This document shows, piece after piece, positions 1 to 8,088 of a stretch of DNA of 64,000 bases. The DNA comes from JACMQX01 sp044225675 (GTDB taxonomy: Bacteria > Pseudomonadota > Gammaproteobacteria > Burkholderiales > Burkholderiaceae_C). Each line of letters starts with the position of its first letter. The first letter of the stretch is position 1. Below the pieces are notes generated by a model. The model did not search any database. It had not been told where the DNA came from and saw only the letters and a list, made by a program, of their open reading frames with translations. A program made the translations under genes and the position numbers. Where the stretch lies: positions 1 to 64,000 of the forward strand of contig JBGAIH010000009.1 in NCBI GenBank assembly GCA_044225675.1. Direction: 5' to 3'.

Positions 1-2114
1 TGCGCACCTTCAGCCGCCGGGGCACGGTCGCCCTCGCGGCGCTCGCGCGGACCCCGGTCGCCACGCTCGCCGCGGCGTTCACCGCCGCGGCCTTCATTGC
101 GGCCTTCGCCGTTGCGCTGACCTTCCGGCCGGCCTTCTGCGCGGGGCTCGCCACTGCGACCTTCGGAGCGGCCCTCGCCACGACCCTCGCCACCGCGACC
201 TTCGGAGCGCCCCTCACCTCGACCCTCGCCACGGCGGCCGCCACGGCGACCGTCGCGGCCACCCCGGTTGCCGTCACGGCCTTCGCCGCTGCGGCTGCCT
301 TCGCGCCGGGCTTCGTCCTTGCGGGCTTCGGCGGCCGGAGCAGGTGCCGGTGCCTCGGCCGGCTTGGCGCCGAAGAGGCTCTTGATCCAGCCGAAGAAGC
401 CGGTCTCCGCCGGGGCCGGTGCGGCCACCGGGGCCACGGGCGCCTTGGCTTCGACCGGCGCGGCCTTCACAGGCTCGGGCTTGGGCGGAGCAGCCACCGG
501 CTGGGGCGCCGGCATGTCGGGCAGCACGCCCTTGATGACGGGCTCCTGGCGATTGGTGCGTTCCTGCGAGCGGCGGGTGACCGTTGCGGGGTCTTCCACC
601 TCTTCGGCGAGCTTGTAGCTGGCCTGGATGTTGTCCAGGCGCGGGTCGTCGTGCTTGAGCCGCTCGAGGCGGTAGTTGGGCGTCTCCAGTGCCTTGTTGG
701 GCACCATGAGCACGTTGATGCGCTGCTTGAGTTCGATCTTGGCGATCTCGGTGCGCTTTTCATTGAGCAGGAAGGACGCGACTTCCACCGGCACCTGGCA
801 CATGACCGAGGCGGTGTTGTCCTTCATGGACTCCTCCTGGATGATGCGCAGGATCTGCAGCGCCGAGCTTTCGGTGTCGCGGATGTGGCCGGAGCCGCCG
901 CAGCGCGGGCAGGGGATGGAGGCGCCTTCCGACAGGGCCGGCTTGAGGCGCTGGCGGCTCATTTCCATGAGGCCGAACTTGCTGATGGTGCCGAACTGCA
1001 CGCGGGCGCGGTCCTGGCGCAGCGCGTCGCGCAGGCGGTTTTCCACCTCGCGGCGGTTCTTGGACTCCTCCATGTCGATGAAGTCGATCACGATCAGGCC
1101 GCCGAGGTCGCGCAGGCGCATCTGGCGTGCCACTTCGTCGGCCGCTTCGAGGTTGGTGCGGGTGGCGGTGTCTTCGATGTCGCCGCCCTTGATGGCACGG
1201 GCCGAGTTGACGTCGACGGACACCAGCGCTTCGGTGTGGTCGATCACGATGGCGCCGCCCGAGGGCAGTTGCACCGTGCGGGCGTAGGCGGACTCGATCT
1301 GGTGTTCGATCTGGAAGCGGCTGAACAGCGGCGCGTCGTCACGGTAGCGCTTGACGCGGGCGGCATGCTCGGGCATGACGTGCGCCATGAACTGGTGCGC
1401 CTGCTCGTAGATGTCGTCGGTGTCGATCAGGATGTCGCCGATGTCGTGATTGAAGTAGTCGCGGATCGCGCGGATCACGAGCGACGACTCCTGATAGATC
1501 AGGTAGGCGCCCTTGCCGTCCTTGGCGGCGCCGTCGATGGCGCCCCAGAGCTTGAGCAGGTAGTTCAGGTCCCACTGGAGTTCGGGCGCACTGCGGCCGA
1601 TGCCGGCGGTGCGCGCGATGATGCTCATGCCGTTGGGGTATTCCAGCTGGTCCATGGCCTCCTTGAGCTCGGCCCGGTCGTCACCCTCGATGCGGCGCGA
1701 GACGCCGCCGCCACGCGGGTTGTTGGGCATGAGCACGACGTAGCGGCCGGCCAGCGAGATGAAGGTGGTGAGGGCCGCGCCCTTGTTGCCGCGCTCTTCC
1801 TTCTCGACCTGGACCAGCAGTTCCTGGCCTTCCTTGATGACGTCGTTGATGCGGGCCTGGCTGACCGGCACGCCCTGCGCGAAGTACTGGCGCGAGATTT
1901 CCTTGAACGGCAGGAAGCCGTGGCGCTCTTCGCCGTAGTCGACGAAGCAGGCTTCGAGCGAGGGCTCGACCCGCGTCACCACAGCCTTGTAGATGTTGCC
2001 CTTGCGCTGCTCGCGCCCTTCGATTTCGATTTCGTAATCGAGCAGTTTCTGCCCGTCCACGATCGCCAGGCGGCGTTCTTCAGCCTGCGTGGCGTTGATC
2101 AGCATCCGCTTCAT
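1..2114 (-). CDS. rne: Ribonuclease E, C-terminal end cut by window edge
   Basis: Essential endoribonuclease that starts mRNA decay and processes rRNA and tRNA precursors. The frame opens at an ATG (MKRMLINATQ) preceded by a strong ribosome site and stays open to the window edge, about 704 codons. The N-terminal half shows the S1-domain stretch (EACFVDYG, HGFLPFKEIS), the DNase I-like core with VIDHTEALVSVDVNS and VIDFIDM carrying the metal-binding Asp, and the Zn-link CPRCGG. The rest is low complexity: a Pro/Ala stretch, then an Arg/Gly/Glu-rich tail typical of the RNA-binding scaffold. It is divergent from rluC, a common pairing in this group. The 3' end lies outside the window, so total length is unknown. 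Confidence 0.96.
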   Translation of the reverse strand, partial: MKRMLINATQAEERRLAIVDGQKLLDYEIEIEGREQRKGNIYKAVVTRVEPSLEACFVDYGEERHGFLPFKEISRQYFAQGVPVSQARINDVIKEGQELLVQVEKEERGNKGAALTTFISLAGRYVVLMPNNPRGGGVSRRIEGDDRAELKEAMDQLEYPNGMSIIARTAGIGRSAPELQWDLNYLLKLWGAIDGAAKDGKGAYLIYQESSLVIRAIRDYFNHDIGDILIDTDDIYEQAHQFMAHVMPEHAARVKRYRDDAPLFSRFQIEHQIESAYARTVQLPSGGAIVIDHTEALVSVDVNSARAIKGGDIEDTATRTNLEAADEVARQMRLRDLGGLIVIDFIDMEESKNRREVENRLRDALRQDRARVQFGTISKFGLMEMSRQRLKPALSEGASIPCPRCGGSGHIRDTESSALQILRIIQEESMKDNTASVMCQVPVEVASFLLNEKRTEIAKIELKQRINVLMVPNKALETPNYRLERLKHDDPRLDNIQASYKLAEEVEDPATVTRRSQERTNRQEPVIKGVLPDMPAPQPVAAPPKPEPVKAAPVEAKAPVAPVAAPAPAETGFFGWIKSLFGAKPAEAPAPAPAAEARKDEARREGSRSGEGRDGNRGGRDGRRGGRRGEGRGEGRSEGRGGEGRGEGRSEGRSGEPRAEGRPEGQRNGEGRNEGRGGERRGERGDRGPRERREGDRAPAAEGA
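153..230. repeat. 39-bp tandem repeat in the rne 3' region
   Basis: Two adjacent 39-bp units (153–191 and 192–230) differ at only a few positions. They encode 13-residue blocks of Gly/Glu/Arg/Ser in the RNase E C-terminal tail. Less regular copies of the same Arg-Gly-rich code continue on both sides, from about position 60 to 330. The period is a multiple of three, so copy-number change would keep the frame. Confidence 0.7.
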
Positions 2115-2627
2115 GGGTAGCCTTCCTTGTTGTCATCGTCCATACCAGCCCTCATGGGGCCAACGATGCCTTCGGACGCGACGAAACGGATGGAATTGCC
2201 GGATGGCCTGCGGATGCCCGAGCTTTCTAGCTCTGCAAACGTGGCGGTGGCGCGTGGATGGGTGCGAGACGGGGTGGGTGCTGGCACATTGCGGGAAGTG
2301 CAATTGCATGCGCCCGGCTGGCGGGCGCCTTGCGCGACGCAAGGCCATGCAGCGGGGGCAGGAGCCACCGCATGCAGGCAAGGATCAGCGCAATCATCAA
2401 CACGAGGAGTCTCGTTTCGATCCGCCCGCGAGCTGGACGCTTGCGGGCTTGGGTATTCCGTATCAGTGTTTCGTTACGTCGGATTGACCGCGCAACCTGA
2501 TGGCCACCACAGGCTCTGGCTTGTGATTGACCCCCTGGCGACGCGATGGCATCGACCTTCCAGCGCGGCCTGGTGGGTGCGTGTGGACTAAACTCCAGAC
2601 GAATCAACCACTTACAGCGTAACGCTA
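2115..2627. promoter_or_regulatory. Divergent rne/rluC intergenic region
   Basis: This 513-bp gap separates two divergent genes. It contains the rne ribosome site (AAGGAAGG on the minus strand, 2121–2128, six bases before the ATG). The rest probably holds the promoters of both genes and the long 5' leader through which RNase E controls its own mRNA in enterobacteria. Short open frames occur on both strands but overlap each other and show no recognisable protein, so I call none. I see no convincing sigma-70 hexamer pair. Confidence 0.5.
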
Positions 2628-3596
2628 GTGAAACAGATTATAGGGGCCGAAACAGTCCCTGCAAGCGTGCAGGCCAAAACAGTCGCGGTTGACGAGGAAT
2701 CGGCCGGGCAGCGGCTCGACAACTTTCTCATTCGTCATCTCAAGGGCGTGCCCAAGACCCATGTCTACCGGATCATCCGCAGCGGCGAAGTGCGGGTGAA
2801 CAAGGGTCGGGCGGCGGCCGACACGCGGGTGGCGGCTGGCGATCTGGTGCGGCTGCCGCCGGTGCGGGTGTCCGATTCGGTCGCGGCACGCGCCGCCCGT
2901 CCGGCGCCCGCCCGCGAGTTTCCGGTCCTGCTGGAAGACGACCATGTGCTGGCCATCGACAAGCCGGCCGGCGTCGCCGTCCATGGCGGCAGCGGCGTGA
3001 GCTTCGGGGTGATCGAGCAGTTGCGGCAGGCGCGGCCGCAGGCCCGCTTTCTGGAACTGGTGCATCGGCTCGACCGGGAGACCTCGGGCATTCTTCTGGT
3101 GGCGCGCCGGCGCAGCGCGCTCACCCACCTGCAGGACCAGTTCCGCGAGCGCGAGACCGGCAAGACCTACCTGGCGCTGGTCCAGGGCGACTGGCCGGCC
3201 AGCCGCAAGGTAATCGACGTGCCGCTTCACAAGTACCTGCAGGCCGACGGCGAGCGGCGCGTGCGGGTGGTGGCCAAGGACGATCCGGACGGCATGCGGT
3301 CGATCACGCTGGTGAAGGTCGCGCGCCGGCTGCCCGGGCTGACGCTGCTGGAAGTCACCATCAAGACCGGGCGCACCCACCAGATCCGCGTGCACCTGGC
3401 TTCGCAGGGGCATCCGATCGCCGGCGACGACAAGTACGGCGACTTCGAATTCAACAAGGCGCTCGCGCGGCAGGGGCTCAAGCGGATGTTCCTGCATGCC
3501 TGGCGCCTGCGCTTTGCCCATCCGCACACGGGTGCCGAGGTGAATCTTCAGGCGCCGTTGCCACCGGAACTCGCCGCATTCGCTGCTGCGGACTGA
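2628..3596 (+). CDS. rluC: 23S rRNA pseudouridine synthase RluC
   Basis: Isomerises specific uridines of 23S rRNA to pseudouridine. An S4 RNA-binding domain occupies roughly residues 24–85 (RLDNFLIRHL, VNKGRAAADTRV). The RluA-family catalytic core follows, with the signature HRLDRETSG, whose Asp149 is the expected catalytic residue, and the GRTHQIRVHL motif near the end. Length (322 residues) is normal. The start is GTG at 2628; no ATG lies close by in frame. Divergence from rne and position upstream of a HAD phosphatase match other Burkholderiales, where this gene is annotated rluC rather than rluD or rluA. Confidence 0.93.
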   Translation: MKQIIGAETVPASVQAKTVAVDEESAGQRLDNFLIRHLKGVPKTHVYRIIRSGEVRVNKGRAAADTRVAAGDLVRLPPVRVSDSVAARAARPAPAREFPVLLEDDHVLAIDKPAGVAVHGGSGVSFGVIEQLRQARPQARFLELVHRLDRETSGILLVARRRSALTHLQDQFRERETGKTYLALVQGDWPASRKVIDVPLHKYLQADGERRVRVVAKDDPDGMRSITLVKVARRLPGLTLLEVTIKTGRTHQIRVHLASQGHPIAGDDKYGDFEFNKALARQGLKRMFLHAWRLRFAHPHTGAEVNLQAPLPPELAAFAAAD

Positions 3597-3620
3597 GCGC
3601 CGGCGCGGGATAATCGCCGC

Positions 3621-4289
3621 ATGCCTGCTGCCAGACCGCGCCAATTCGACCTCATCGCCTTCGACTGGGATGGGACGCTGTTCGACTCCACGGGCATCAT
3701 CGTGCGCTGCATCCAGCGCGCGGTGGCCGACGTGGGCGGCACCGTGCCGAGCGACAGGGACGCGGCCTATGTGATCGGCATGGGGCTCATGCAGGCGCTG
3801 GCGCATGCCGCGCCCGACGTGCCGCAGGACCGGTACCCCGAGCTGGGCGCGCGCTACCGGCATCACTACATGGCGCACCAGAACGACATCAGCCTGTTCG
3901 ACGGCGTGCTGCCGATGCTCGGCGCACTCAAGGAGCGGCACCACTGGCTCACGGTGGCCACCGGCAAGAGCCGGCGCGGGCTCGACGAGGCCTTGCACAC
4001 GGTGGAGCTCAAAGGCGTGTTCGATGGTTCGCGGACGGCCGACGAGACTTCGGGCAAACCGCACCCGCGCATGCTCCATGAACTGATGGCGGAGTTCGGT
4101 GTGGCGCCGGAGCGCACGCTGATGGTCGGCGACACGACGCACGACCTGCAGATGGCGCTGAACGCCGGTTGCGCAAGCGTGGGCGTGAGCTACGGCGCGC
4201 ACGAGCCCGACGCCTTTCATGCGCTGCGGCCCCTGCACGTGGCCCATTCGGTCGGCGACCTGCACCGCTGGCTGGCCGACAACGCCTGA
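3621..4289 (+). CDS. HAD-superfamily hydrolase, phosphoglycolate phosphatase-like
   Basis: Predicted cytoplasmic small-molecule phosphatase. Residues 9–17 hold HAD motif I (AFDWDGTLF) with the nucleophile and acid/base Asp pair. Motif II is VATGKSR, and motifs III/IV lie in GKPHPRML and MVGDTTHDL. A helical cap sits between motifs I and II, as in the Gph/PGMB subfamily. Substrate cannot be told from sequence. It lies 24 bp after rluC and is probably co-transcribed with it and with the Rieske and sppA genes; that order is conserved in Burkholderiales. Confidence 0.85.
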   Translation: MPAARPRQFDLIAFDWDGTLFDSTGIIVRCIQRAVADVGGTVPSDRDAAYVIGMGLMQALAHAAPDVPQDRYPELGARYRHHYMAHQNDISLFDGVLPMLGALKERHHWLTVATGKSRRGLDEALHTVELKGVFDGSRTADETSGKPHPRMLHELMAEFGVAPERTLMVGDTTHDLQMALNAGCASVGVSYGAHEPDAFHALRPLHVAHSVGDLHRWLADNA

Positions 4290-4326
4290 ATCGACGGATG
4301 CCGGTGGCCCGCGTCCGAGCCCTGCG

Positions 4327-4692
4327 ATGACCGACCGCGTGCCCCTGTGCAATTCACGTGACCTGGTGGATGGCGCCCAGGCCGTGCCCTTCGACGTGGT
4401 GTATGGCGGGCAGACCTGCCGCGCCTTTGCGATCCGCTACGAGGGCCGCTGCCACGCCTATCTGAACCGCTGCACCCACGTGGCCATGGAGCTGGACTAT
4501 CAGCCCAACCGCGTGTTCGACGACTCCGGGCAATGGCTGCTGTGTTCCACGCACGGCGCCGCGTACCGGCCGGCCACGGGGCAATGCGCGGGCGGGCCGT
4601 GCCGAGGCGGGCTGGTGAAGATCGAGCTGTCGGAGGCCGATGGCGTGGTCCACTGGCATACTGCATACAACCTTCAACCTGTAGATTTCTGA
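4327..4692 (+). CDS. Rieske [2Fe-2S] domain protein
   Basis: Small soluble protein of 121 residues consisting almost wholly of one Rieske fold. Both cluster-binding boxes are present: C-T-H in RCTHVAMELDY and C-x-x-H in LLCSTHGAAY. No membrane helix or second domain is seen, so it resembles the ferredoxin component of dioxygenase-like systems, but no partner reductase or oxygenase is nearby. The ATG at 4327 places the start before the fold; an open frame extends further upstream inside the HAD gene and is probably not translated. It ends one base before the sppA start, implying coupling. Confidence 0.85.
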   Translation: MTDRVPLCNSRDLVDGAQAVPFDVVYGGQTCRAFAIRYEGRCHAYLNRCTHVAMELDYQPNRVFDDSGQWLLCSTHGAAYRPATGQCAGGPCRGGLVKIELSEADGVVHWHTAYNLQPVDF

Positions 4693-4693
4693 C

Positions 4694-5701
4694 ATGAACG
4701 ACCCTGATCCGTCCGGCCTGCCGGGCCCTGACTCCGCTCCCGGCTCGACCCGGGCTGCCGCCGGCGCGAGCGACGCTCCCGGCTGGGAGCGCGCGACGCT
4801 GGAGAAGCTGGCTTTCGCCGCGCTGAACGAGCAGAAGGCCACGCGGCGCTGGAAAACCTTCGTGCGCCTGTCGTGGCTCGCGTTCTTCATTCTGCTGTTC
4901 TGGGCGCTGCTGTTCCGCGGCGCGCCGCACAGCGACAAGTCGACGGCCCACACTGCCGTGGTGGAGATCAAGGGCGAGATCGCATCCGGGGCCGATGCGA
5001 GCGCCGAATTCGTGGTCGCCGCGATGCGCAGCGCCTTCGAGGACGAGGGCGCCCAGGCCGTGGTGCTGCTGATCAACTCGCCGGGCGGCAGCCCGGTCCA
5101 GGCCGGCATCATCTACGACGAGATCTTTCGCCTGAAGGCCCGCCACAAGAAGCCCATCTATGCGGTGGTCGAGGAATCGTGCGCATCGGCGGCGTACTAC
5201 CTGGCCTCGGCGACGGACACGATCTTCGTGGACAAGGCCAGCATCGTGGGGAGCATCGGCGTCCTGATGGATGGGTTCGGCTTTACCGGCCTGATGGACA
5301 AGCTCGGTGTCGAGCGCAGGCTCATGACCGCGGGCGCGAACAAGGGCTTTCTCGACCCCTTCAGCCCCCAGTCGCCGGAGCAGCGGGCCTTTGCGCAGAC
5401 CATGCTGGACCAGATCCACAAGCAGTTCATCGCTGCCGTCCGCAAGGGACGCGGCCAGCGCCTGAAAGAGACGCCCGAGATGTTCAGCGGCCTGTTCTGG
5501 ACGGGCCAGCAGTCGATCGAGATGGGTTTGGCCGACCAGCTGGGCAATCTCGACTACGTGGCGCGCGAGGTGGTCAAGGCCGAAGATGTGATCGACTACA
5601 CGCGCCGCGAGAACGTGGCGGAGCGCCTGGCCAAGCGCTTCGGTGCCGCGGTGGGTGAAGGCGCCGTCAAGGCCTTGCGCGCGCTGCCCGCCATCCGCTG
5701 A
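4694..5701 (+). CDS. sppA: Signal peptide peptidase SppA, S49 family
   Basis: Membrane-bound serine protease that degrades cleaved signal peptides. A Pro/Gly/Ala-rich cytoplasmic tail of about 50 residues is followed by one transmembrane helix (WLAFFILLFWALLF). The S49 domain then spans roughly residues 90–320. The nucleophile region is EESCASAAYY and the general-base Lys lies in TAGANKGFLDPF. At 335 residues it is the short, single-domain type. The Rieske gene ends one base upstream. It converges on the methyltransferase gene across a palindrome. Confidence 0.92.
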   Translation: MNDPDPSGLPGPDSAPGSTRAAAGASDAPGWERATLEKLAFAALNEQKATRRWKTFVRLSWLAFFILLFWALLFRGAPHSDKSTAHTAVVEIKGEIASGADASAEFVVAAMRSAFEDEGAQAVVLLINSPGGSPVQAGIIYDEIFRLKARHKKPIYAVVEESCASAAYYLASATDTIFVDKASIVGSIGVLMDGFGFTGLMDKLGVERRLMTAGANKGFLDPFSPQSPEQRAFAQTMLDQIHKQFIAAVRKGRGQRLKETPEMFSGLFWTGQQSIEMGLADQLGNLDYVAREVVKAEDVIDYTRRENVAERLAKRFGAAVGEGAVKALRALPAIR

Positions 5702-5720
5702 GCGGGAGGGGCTCCTGGGG

Positions 5721-5743
5721 GCCGGGTCGACTTCCGACCCGGC
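5721..5743. terminator. Palindrome between convergent sppA and methyltransferase genes
   Basis: A perfect 9-bp stem (GCCGGGTCG / CGACCCGGC) with a 5-base loop lies between two convergent gene ends. There is no clear T-tract on either side, so it may act as a bidirectional pause or a Rho-assisted terminator rather than a classic intrinsic one. Confidence 0.55.
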
Positions 5744-5762
5744 GTCCAGGTCAGTGGCCGAG

Positions 5763-6533
5763 TCAGCGGCCGATGGCGAACACACAGGGCGTGTGCTTGC
5801 CGGGCGGCTCGGCCTTTTGCTTCCACTGCTTGACGCTGTGGCTGCGGATGCTTGACTCGGCCAGGGTCAGTCCTGCGCAGACGGCCAGCCGCGTGTTGTG
5901 CTGCAGGGTCTGCAGCAGCGCGGCCATCAGCGCTGCATTCCGGTAGGGCGTTTCGATGAACAGCTGCGTCTGGCCGCTTCGCAGCGCCAGCGACTCCAGC
6001 TCGCGGATGCGCGCCGTGCGGTCGGCTGCGTCCTGGGGCAGATAGCCGACGAAGGCGAAGTTCTGTCCGCCCAGACCGCTGGCCGCCAGGGCGAGCATGA
6101 GCGAGACCGGACCGGCCAGCGGCACGACGCGCACCCCCAGCTCGTGCGCCGCGCGGACCACCGAGGAGCCCGGGTCGGCGACGGCGGGCATCCCGGCTTC
6201 GCTGACGAGGCCCATATCGTGTCCGGCCAGTGCCGGCGCGAGCAGGCTGCGGGCGTCGAAGCTGGCACCGGCCGCACCGGCATGGTCACCTTTCTTGTGA
6301 ACCTCCCGCGGCAGCTCATCCATGTTCAGGGCTTGCAGTTCCTGCGCAAGGGGATGAACCACACCGACGCGTTTGAGGAATGCGCGGGCGGACTTGGCGT
6401 TCTCGCAGATCCAGTAGCCGAGCCGCGATGCGACGCGCAGGGTGCCGTCGGGCAAGGTTTCTTCGATGGGCGGCTGGGGCTCGCAGCCGAAGTCCAGCGG
6501 CGTCGGCACGAGGTAGAGCGTGCCGGGATTCAT
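5763..6533 (-). CDS. SAM-dependent methyltransferase, RsmI/tetrapyrrole methylase family
   Basis: Predicted S-adenosylmethionine methyltransferase of the fold shared by RsmI (16S rRNA C1402 ribose methylation) and cobalamin-pathway methylases. The N-terminal strand LYLVPTPLDFG, the SAM loop VSEAGMPAVADPGSSVV and the region LAGPVSLMLALAASGL fit the family. Length is 256 residues. The N terminus differs from canonical RsmI, which has a TPIGN-type motif, so this is probably the Burkholderiales paralogue found beside maf, and its substrate is uncertain. Its start overlaps the end of maf by 4 bp, so the two are translationally coupled. Confidence 0.8.
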   Translation of the reverse strand: MNPGTLYLVPTPLDFGCEPQPPIEETLPDGTLRVASRLGYWICENAKSARAFLKRVGVVHPLAQELQALNMDELPREVHKKGDHAGAAGASFDARSLLAPALAGHDMGLVSEAGMPAVADPGSSVVRAAHELGVRVVPLAGPVSLMLALAASGLGGQNFAFVGYLPQDAADRTARIRELESLALRSGQTQLFIETPYRNAALMAALLQTLQHNTRLAVCAGLTLAESSIRSHSVKQWKQKAEPPGKHTPCVFAIGR

Positions 6534-7141
6534 GGCAGGGCGATGCCGGCAGCCCGGATCATCCGGCAGGTCCGGATCAGCGGCAGGCCGACCAGCGCCG
6601 TAGGGTCGTCGTTGTCGATGGACTCCAGCAGGGCGATGCCCAGGCCCTCGCTCTTGGCGCTGCCCGCGCAGTCGTAGGGTTGCTCGGCCTGCAGATAGGC
6701 CTCGATCTCGGCATCGCTCAGGTCGCGGAAACGCACCTTGACCGCGGCCAGGTCCACCTGCTCGAAACCGCTGGCCCGGCAGACCACCGCCAGAGCCGTC
6801 TGGAAGATGACGGTGCGCCCGCGCATGCGCCGCAGCTGGTCGGTGGCGCGCTCATGGTTGCCCGGCTTGCCCAGCGGCTCGCCATCGAGGTCAGCCACCT
6901 GATCCGAGCCGATGACGATGGCGTCGGGGTGACGTGACGCGACTGCATGGGCCTTGGCAAGAGCCAGGCGCAAGGCCAGTTGCTGCGGACTCTCGCCGGG
7001 GCGGGGCGTCTCGTCGACCTCGGGCGCTTGCACGTCGAACGCGATGCGAAGGCGCTCAAGCAGCTCGCGCCGGTAGCGGGACGTCGAGCCCAGGATCAGG
7101 CGGCGCGTGCCGCCCGGGGGTGAATCGTTGGCTTGAAGCAT
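6530..7141 (-). CDS. Maf-family nucleotide pyrophosphatase (m7GTP type)
   Basis: House-cleaning nucleoside triphosphate pyrophosphatase. The family motifs are in order: GSTSRYRRELL at the N terminus, the acidic ETPRPGES segment, IVIGSDQVA with the catalytic Asp, and CAGSAKSEGLG near the C terminus. The last motif is typical of the YceF subgroup, which hydrolyses 7-methyl-GTP, rather than of the dTTP/UTP-specific YhdE subgroup. Length is normal at 203 residues. It is transcribed divergently from yceD, whose chosen start lies only 25 bp away. Confidence 0.88.
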   Translation of the reverse strand: MLQANDSPPGGTRRLILGSTSRYRRELLERLRIAFDVQAPEVDETPRPGESPQQLALRLALAKAHAVASRHPDAIVIGSDQVADLDGEPLGKPGNHERATDQLRRMRGRTVIFQTALAVVCRASGFEQVDLAAVKVRFRDLSDAEIEAYLQAEQPYDCAGSAKSEGLGIALLESIDNDDPTALVGLPLIRTCRMIRAAGIALP

Positions 7142-7166
7142 GGATCGATTCTCTTACACTGGCCGC

Positions 7167-7703
7167 ATGAGCAAGACGTTTGCAGCCCGACGGCTGGATT
7201 TGAAGTCGTTCGCGCAGGAGGCGGGCACGCTGAAGGGCACCAGCCCGCTGGCCGCCTATCCGCGCCTGGCTGCGGAGGCGCAGGGTGATCTGGCGGGATG
7301 CGACGTGGCATGGGAGGCGGCCGGCCAGCTGCGCCCGGTACGCGGCGGCCCGAGCCAGATCTGGCTGAACCTGCGGGCCGACGCTCTGGTGCCGCTGACC
7401 TGCCAGCGCTGCCTGACGCCGGTGCAGATGCCGGTCAGCTTCGAGCGGGACTTCCGCTTCGTGCCGGACGAGGCAACGGCCGCCGCCGAGGACGAGGAGG
7501 CGGAAGAAGACGTGCTGGCGCTCAGCCCCGCGTTCGATCTGCAGGAACTCGTCGAAGACGAGCTGCTCATGGAACTGCCGCTCGTGCCCCGGCACGAAAC
7601 CTGTCCGGTCGAGGTGAAGCTGGCGGCGGTCGATCCGGCGTTCGAGGAGGAAATGGCCGCCAAGGCGAACCCGTTTGCCGCCCTGGCGCGCCTCAAGGAA
7701 TAA
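7167..7703 (+). CDS. yceD: YceD family protein (DUF177), large ribosomal RNA accumulation factor
   Basis: Member of the YceD/DUF177 family, almost always encoded just before rpmF and linked to 23S rRNA accumulation. Visible traits are the CQRC and CPVE cysteine pairs and a long acidic stretch (EDEEAEEDVLAL) in the middle, both usual here. The ATG at 7167 gives MSKTFAARRLDL, the typical N terminus. An in-frame ATG at 7140 would overlap the divergent maf start and add an unlikely extension. Biochemical function is not established in the sequence itself. Confidence 0.88.
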   Translation: MSKTFAARRLDLKSFAQEAGTLKGTSPLAAYPRLAAEAQGDLAGCDVAWEAAGQLRPVRGGPSQIWLNLRADALVPLTCQRCLTPVQMPVSFERDFRFVPDEATAAAEDEEAEEDVLALSPAFDLQELVEDELLMELPLVPRHETCPVEVKLAAVDPAFEEEMAAKANPFAALARLKE

Positions 7704-7706
7704 AGC

Positions 7707-7734
7707 CTGTCAAATCAATGAGTTGGGCTATAAT
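7707..7734 (+). promoter_or_regulatory. Candidate sigma-70 promoter before rpmF
   Basis: A perfect TATAAT (7729–7734) lies 16 bp after CTGTCA (four of six matches to TTGACA). It sits about 80 bp upstream of rpmF and just after the yceD stop codon, so rpmF can be expressed independently of yceD. Confidence 0.55.
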
Positions 7735-7815
7735 CGAGGGCTTCGCGCATTCTTGGACCCGGATTTCAAGTTGCGCATCACCACTGTCCAACCCTTTTGA
7801 GTCCAGGAGCCAACC

Positions 7816-7998
7816 ATGGCCGTCCAGCAAAACAAGAAGTCCCCTTCCAAGCGCGGCATGCACCGCTCGCACAACGCTCTCGTGGTGCCCGGCATTGCCG
7901 TGGAGCCGACGACCGGCGAAACCCACCTGCGCCACCACATCAGCCCGAACGGCTTCTACCGTGGCCGCAAGGTGCTCAAGACCAAGTCCGAAGCCTGA
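7816..7998 (+). CDS. rpmF: 50S ribosomal protein L32
   Basis: Ribosomal large-subunit protein of 60 residues. The start MAVQQNKKSPSKRG and the basic C terminus (GFYRGRKVL) are diagnostic. The zinc-type cysteines present in some L32 proteins are absent, as in most proteobacterial forms. It follows yceD and precedes plsX, the widely conserved order that couples ribosome and phospholipid gene expression. A terminator hairpin lies right after it. Confidence 0.97.
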   Translation: MAVQQNKKSPSKRGMHRSHNALVVPGIAVEPTTGETHLRHHISPNGFYRGRKVLKTKSEA

Positions 7999-8015
7999 AG
8001 CGCTTCAACAATCCA

Positions 8016-8058
8016 AGGCCCGGCGCTACGTTTTCTGTAGCCACGGGCCTTTGTTTTG
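8016..8058 (+). terminator. Intrinsic terminator after rpmF
   Basis: An outer stem AGGCCCG/CGGGCCT encloses an inner GCTAC/GTAGC stem and is followed by TTTGTTTT. It lies between rpmF and plsX, so plsX expression depends on partial read-through or on a promoter just inside this gap. Confidence 0.75.
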
Positions 8059-8088
8059 ATCCTTCCCGATCTACGAGAACGTCTGGCT

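Noticed and set aside
651..2120. A 489-codon plus-strand open frame opposite rne
   Set aside because: It is the mirror of the conserved RNase E catalytic core and has a Val/Asp/His-biased composition with no recognisable domain.
2371..2487. Small open frame in the rne–rluC gap (MQARISAIINTRSL...)
   Set aside because: Basic, motif-free, overlapped by other frames and within the expected rne leader; no ribosome site worth noting.
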